Part shown: positions 26,092 through 28,713 of the stretch, piece after piece
Layout: every line of letters begins with the position of its first letter
How positions within the stretch are numbered: the first letter of the stretch is position 1
Origin: Chondrus crispus
Lineage: Eukaryota; Rhodophyta; Florideophyceae; Gigartinales; Gigartinaceae
Assembly: GCF_000350225.1 (NCBI RefSeq)
Contig: NW_005178553.1
Location: 1-28,713, forward strand
Direction: 5' to 3'
DNA: 28,713 nucleotides
Notes under the pieces: model-generated
The model's input: the letters and a program-made list of their open reading frames with translations, nothing else
Told to the model about the DNA's origin: nothing
Database searches by the model: none
Made by a program: the position numbers and the translations under genes

Positions 26092-26718
26092 TTGCCGGAG
26101 TTAGATATCGCCTTCGTCGAAGACCGCTTCCGTTCACGCGACGCGCTTCACTTCTACGCTGCTAACGACATCCTCTATTGCTCGGGGTCCGATTCCTTTT
26201 CCTTATCCTTTACCATTCCTATTTATATCTCTATTCTCTATCCTTTTCTATCTGTTGGTGCCATCGGCATTAGTTGCGACAGATCCGGTGTAGGTGTTTT
26301 AACCATCGGGCAACACGGTGTGTAGCGCTGCTACTGTTTCAAGTTCCGTAGGAAGGCTGTTGTAACGACGCCTCCGTCGAAGGTCTTACTGTACAAGACA
26401 GAGTTGGTACCACCAACCGCGATCGCGATCGCGCTGGTGAGCGTGTTCTTAGCCATCGGGCAACACGTCGGTAGTAGCGTTGCTACACGGTTACGATCCC
26501 GCCGAGTAGTGCTGAACAAGCCCCCGTCGAAGACCTTGAATTATACGCAAGGTGCAGAAGACGCTCGTCGAGCATTGGCCTTACAACCCAGCGAACCGCA
26601 GTTACATTCTCGTTCACAAGCCCAACCCGCACTCGCCGAGCACTCAAGTCTTCACAAGTCTCTACCACCATTTTCCTCCCCGGCCGGGCATCTTTCCTTA
26701 CCTCCCCGTCAGAGCTGA
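26092..26718 (+). pseudogene. Repeat-containing open frame with two stops, unknown function
   Basis: One frame (starting at 26092) runs downstream of the TATA-like box, with a TAG at 26323 and the end at 26718. It encodes two diverged copies of a 50-codon repeat (TIGQH...PPSKVLLY and AIGQH...PPSKTLNY) and then a Ser/His/Pro-rich tail. There is no ATG upstream of the first repeat in this frame, and no family is recognised. It may be a leader or gag-like remnant. Confidence 0.25.
26302..26601 (+). repeat. Two diverged copies of a 150-bp direct repeat
   Basis: CCATCGGGCAACAC starts at 26303 and again at 26453; CCGTCGAAG follows at similar distances (about 26370 and 26523). The 150-bp period preserves the reading frame. 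Between the copies lie a GTTGGT/ACCAAC mini-palindrome and overlapping GCGATCGC octamers (about 26419-26432). Confidence 0.65.
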
Positions 26719-27686
26719 ACTACCGTGGGCCGCAAGCCCACACAAGGGGAAAGAGAGTCTCGAACGCTCCGTAGCGCGTGCCATCGGCAGTGGTTGTTTC
26801 TGTTGCTGTTTTTCTTCTTTTTGTTTGACCGTCGGACTGTGTTCGCGGCCTGCCAGGCACATTGCACTACACAATCTTTCCGACAAAATCACGAAAGTGT
26901 CGTCACGGTAGGTTTCCAAACGCATAAGATTTGTATTACCTTCATTGACCAACTCTTTCAAATCATTTAAATCGTTATAGCCTAAATTCATGGTGTCGAT
27001 TGCGAGCGAATGAAATGGAACCGTAGAGGGTTGTGAGTGTAACACAGAACTACCTTCCACCATGTTTCCTTCCTCATTCGGGCTTTCAATATATTCGACA
27101 GCCCTGAATTGCCTTCTAGCTTCGTAATAATGACTCTCGTCTCAAAAGGGATGCAGTCACGAGGACTTGCAGGATCGAACAGCTGCACCAGTCTTGTTCG
27201 ACCATCCTGGGGGCATAACTGCTTGATACAGGATGGAAGATATTACCTTCGACTTTCGTGTGAATGGTAGCTCGGCACATCACAACACAGACGTGGCTTT
27301 TTCGTGCTGGATCCTAGATGACTCGAACATGTTGGGTACCTTTGCATATCGGCAGTTACTCACATCAGATGAACCCGTACCAGAGGCACCTTCTCGTCCG
27401 GAAGAGAGGCCGGCGTACCACCGCTAGCATTGATTCGTTCAAGTTGTTGACCATGGGAACCAGGAAAGATTCGAACATTACTGGTTGAGATGGCCCCCCA
27501 AAAAAACTCTAGGAATAACATTTCGCATGAGAATTCGTACTGACGGGTCAATGTTGAGATTCATGGCAACAATAGGCCAACAGTCGTATCAGCCGCTCCG
27601 ATACACGTCAAATTCATCGGCGCTAGGAGCAATTAACACGTCATATGCGCTTGCGTTCTCGTATCCTGGGACAGTAATGAAATCCT

Positions 27687-27731
27687 TGCACAATGATGCA
27701 TCAAAGTACTACTTTGATGCATCATTGTGCA
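27687..27731. repeat. 45-bp perfect palindrome (22-bp arms, 1-nt centre)
   Basis: The left arm begins TGCACAATGATGCATC and ends AAAGTA; the centre is C27709; the right arm is its exact reverse complement, ending GTGCA at 27731. It lies between the first exon-like block and the main domain of the Tnp2-like pseudogene. Confidence 0.97.
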
Positions 27732-27734
27732 GGG

Positions 27735-27779
27735 GGGAACGCCTGTATGGTGACTAGTAGTCACCATACACGCGTTCCC
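27735..27779. repeat. 45-bp near-perfect palindrome (22-bp arms, one mismatch per arm, 1-nt centre)
   Basis: GGGAACGC-c-TGTATGGTGACTA, centre G27757, then TAGTCACCATACA-c-GCGTTCCC. It is the same length as the neighbouring palindrome but unrelated in sequence, and only 3 bp (GGG) separate the two. Confidence 0.95.
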
Positions 27780-28090
27780 GCCGCGAACTCTCGTTTTCAT
27801 CACAGAAATTCTCGGACCGATTATGGAATAGGTATTCTGAAGATTCATCTGGTCTCATCCTTGCTCTTACCCGAGGTAGAAGCGAAAATGTATACAAATC
27901 TGAAGTAGGGAGACTTCTTGCCTTGCTTCGTACAAATAGAGCACTTTGGCGTCATCAAGTCAAACGGAGTTTCTTCGGACACAATACAGTCAGGGCATTC
28001 CATGTGAGACTGACAAAAAACGTACTTCACTGTTTCACTGCTTGAATATTTGATGATTTTGCCAAGTTCCGTAATCCAAGCTTCGTACCC

Positions 28091-28542
28091 CTACGAGAAT
28101 TTATTGAAAAAATGTGATGGCAAAATGCTTCTATTGTGAGCGTCCCATTTTGCAAAATTTGATTTTTTTAGTTCACGTTAGGGTATGTACAGCGTGATAT
28201 GCATTTCGCATTTTTGCGCTCATAACACTGTGACCTGCATACAGGTTCAACATTAAATCGTGAGCAGCGATTAAAATGAGATCAGATGGAGAATATTGTG
28301 AGTACCTTACACTCACCATGCACCAACGGTACAATCACACGAAACTCCCTTTTACCCCCCTCAACATCTTAAATATCTCCGTTTCAAATGGCCATATCAC
28401 AGCACATACCGCCTTCTGTATGCACCCAAAAATGTCGCTTTACAGTTGCTGCGTGTTCGTCTACAGTACGCACTTTGCACGCCCCTTGATGCCCACTTCG
28501 TCAATAATAATAGCATACATCCGCACCGTTCCTCTTCACCCC
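28091..28542. other. Stretch without a supported gene
   Basis: AT-rich up to about 28300, then mixed. No motif or structured RNA recognised. CTACAGTACG lies at 28461. The region may include upstream introns or exons of the decayed transposase. Confidence 0.35.
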
Positions 28543-28574
28543 CCGCCGCCCCGCCCCCCCTCCCTCCTCCCCCC
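28543..28574 (-). other. G-rich strand tract with quadruplex potential
   Basis: The plus strand is almost pure C with short T/G interruptions. The minus strand therefore has several runs of three or more G within about 35 nt, enough for a G-quadruplex. It sits just upstream of an ATG at 28576 and could be a promoter or 5'-UTR element. Confidence 0.5.
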
Positions 28575-28575
28575 G

Positions 28576-28713
28576 ATGGCGCTCGTCTTCGCGCCCGGCT
28601 CGCGGCTGCACCGCGTCGGCCGGGCGTCGGCGCTGCCGCTGTCGTCAACGAAGATTTCGTTGCGGAGGTACTTGACGTTTCCGCGGCGCCATGGAGTGTG
28701 CGGAGAGGCATAA
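28576..28713 (+). CDS. Short open frame at the window edge, uncertain
   Basis: ATG at 28576 to TAA at 28711-28713, 45 aa, basic and Ser/Leu-rich (MALVFAPGSRLHRVGRASA). An overlapping minus-strand frame without the same start (KYLRNEIFVDDSGSADA) looks at least as protein-like and may be an exon continuing outside the window. I cannot choose between them. Confidence 0.2.
   Translation: MALVFAPGSRLHRVGRASALPLSSTKISLRRYLTFPRRHGVCGEA

Larger units (their letters stand above)
26900..28090 (-). pseudogene. Tnp2/Plavaka-like (CACTA-superfamily type) transposase remnant
   Basis: Read on the minus strand. An exon-like block, 28090-27871, is bounded by an AG acceptor and a GTAAGAG donor and encodes YEAWITELGKIIKYS and a possible zinc ribbon (CPDC...CSIC, then KKSPYFRFVYI). 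Next come the two 45-bp palindromes. From about 27637: ADEFDVYRSG, TGA, YDCWPIVAMNLNI, FFGGPSQPVMFESFLVPMV. After a frame change: ASGGTPASLP, VPLVRVHLM, stop, VTADMQ. Near 27060: STVPFHSLAIDTMNLGYNDL. The run of 'D-x-Y...YDCWPI...GPxxP...FLxPMV', then 'VRVHLxxVTADMQ', then 'IDTMxLGY' follows the order of Tnp2-family transposases. At least two stops and two shifts show it is dead. Its end is uncertain. Confidence 0.6.

Noticed and set aside
26419..26432. GCGATCGC octamers as a cyanobacterial HIP1 signature
   Set aside because: Only one overlapping pair in the window; the rest of the sequence is clearly eukaryotic mobile DNA.

Overview
This is a eukaryotic, transposon-dominated window. Every recognisable protein is a mobile-element type, spliceosomal-style GTAAG donors occur, and there are no bacterial operon or Shine-Dalgarno signals. 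A red alga or a similar alga/protist is my best guess from the general look of the elements. That is inference only; nothing here fixes the taxon.

Left block, 1-10747. A head-to-tail tandem array with a 5,071-bp period: the last 605 bp of one unit, one full unit (606-5676), then a second full unit (5677-10747). Each full unit carries three overlapping frames, each in the -1 frame relative to the one before. ORF A is a lysine-rich leader ending in the start of a Ulp1/C48-like fold. ORF B holds the rest of the C48-like domain, a ParB/sulfiredoxin-like domain (DGRHG) and a helical, acidic and basic tail. ORF C is the N-terminal half of a probable 2-oxoglutarate/Fe(II) dioxygenase-like protein. 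The B-to-C overlap has a G GGG GGT slippery heptamer in the correct frame. Each unit ends in about 1 kb of non-coding DNA with G-boxes, TATA-like boxes, subterminal repeats and a polyadenylation signal 22 nt before the unit edge. The array stops exactly at that edge (10747). No reverse transcriptase, integrase or classical transposase is seen in the unit.

Middle block, 10748-18407. A + strand gene (about 501 aa, with a 33-bp minisatellite at its 5' end and a faint papain-like C-terminal pattern) is followed 13 bp later, convergently, by a broken Ty1/copia element on the - strand (gag fragment, zinc knuckle, protease, integrase, RT and RNase H; no LTRs). The gag end is fused to a fourth, internally deleted copy of the array genes (16977-18407). 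This copy continues ORF C beyond the point where the array copies are cut off. The continuation holds an HxD-like site (now HCN) and a distal GDVFHAG histidine, so it preserves the catalytic half missing from the array.

Right block, 18408-28713. AT-richer, with decayed elements: a pogo/DDE_1-like transposase with three in-frame TAG stops (20902-21812), a Tnp2/Plavaka-like transposase remnant on the - strand (about 26900-28090), and unassigned fragments. It also holds an unusual set of hairpins and palindromes: a 500-bp cluster (21972-22467), a 44-bp hairpin (25084-25127) and two adjacent 45-bp palindromes (27687-27731 and 27735-27779). The octamer CTACAGTA/TACTGTAG occurs 11 times in this block.

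The best candidate for something undescribed is the tandem element combining C48-like, ParB-like and dioxygenase-like modules, with its fuller relative at 17 kb. All domain names come from reading motifs by eye; no database was searched.
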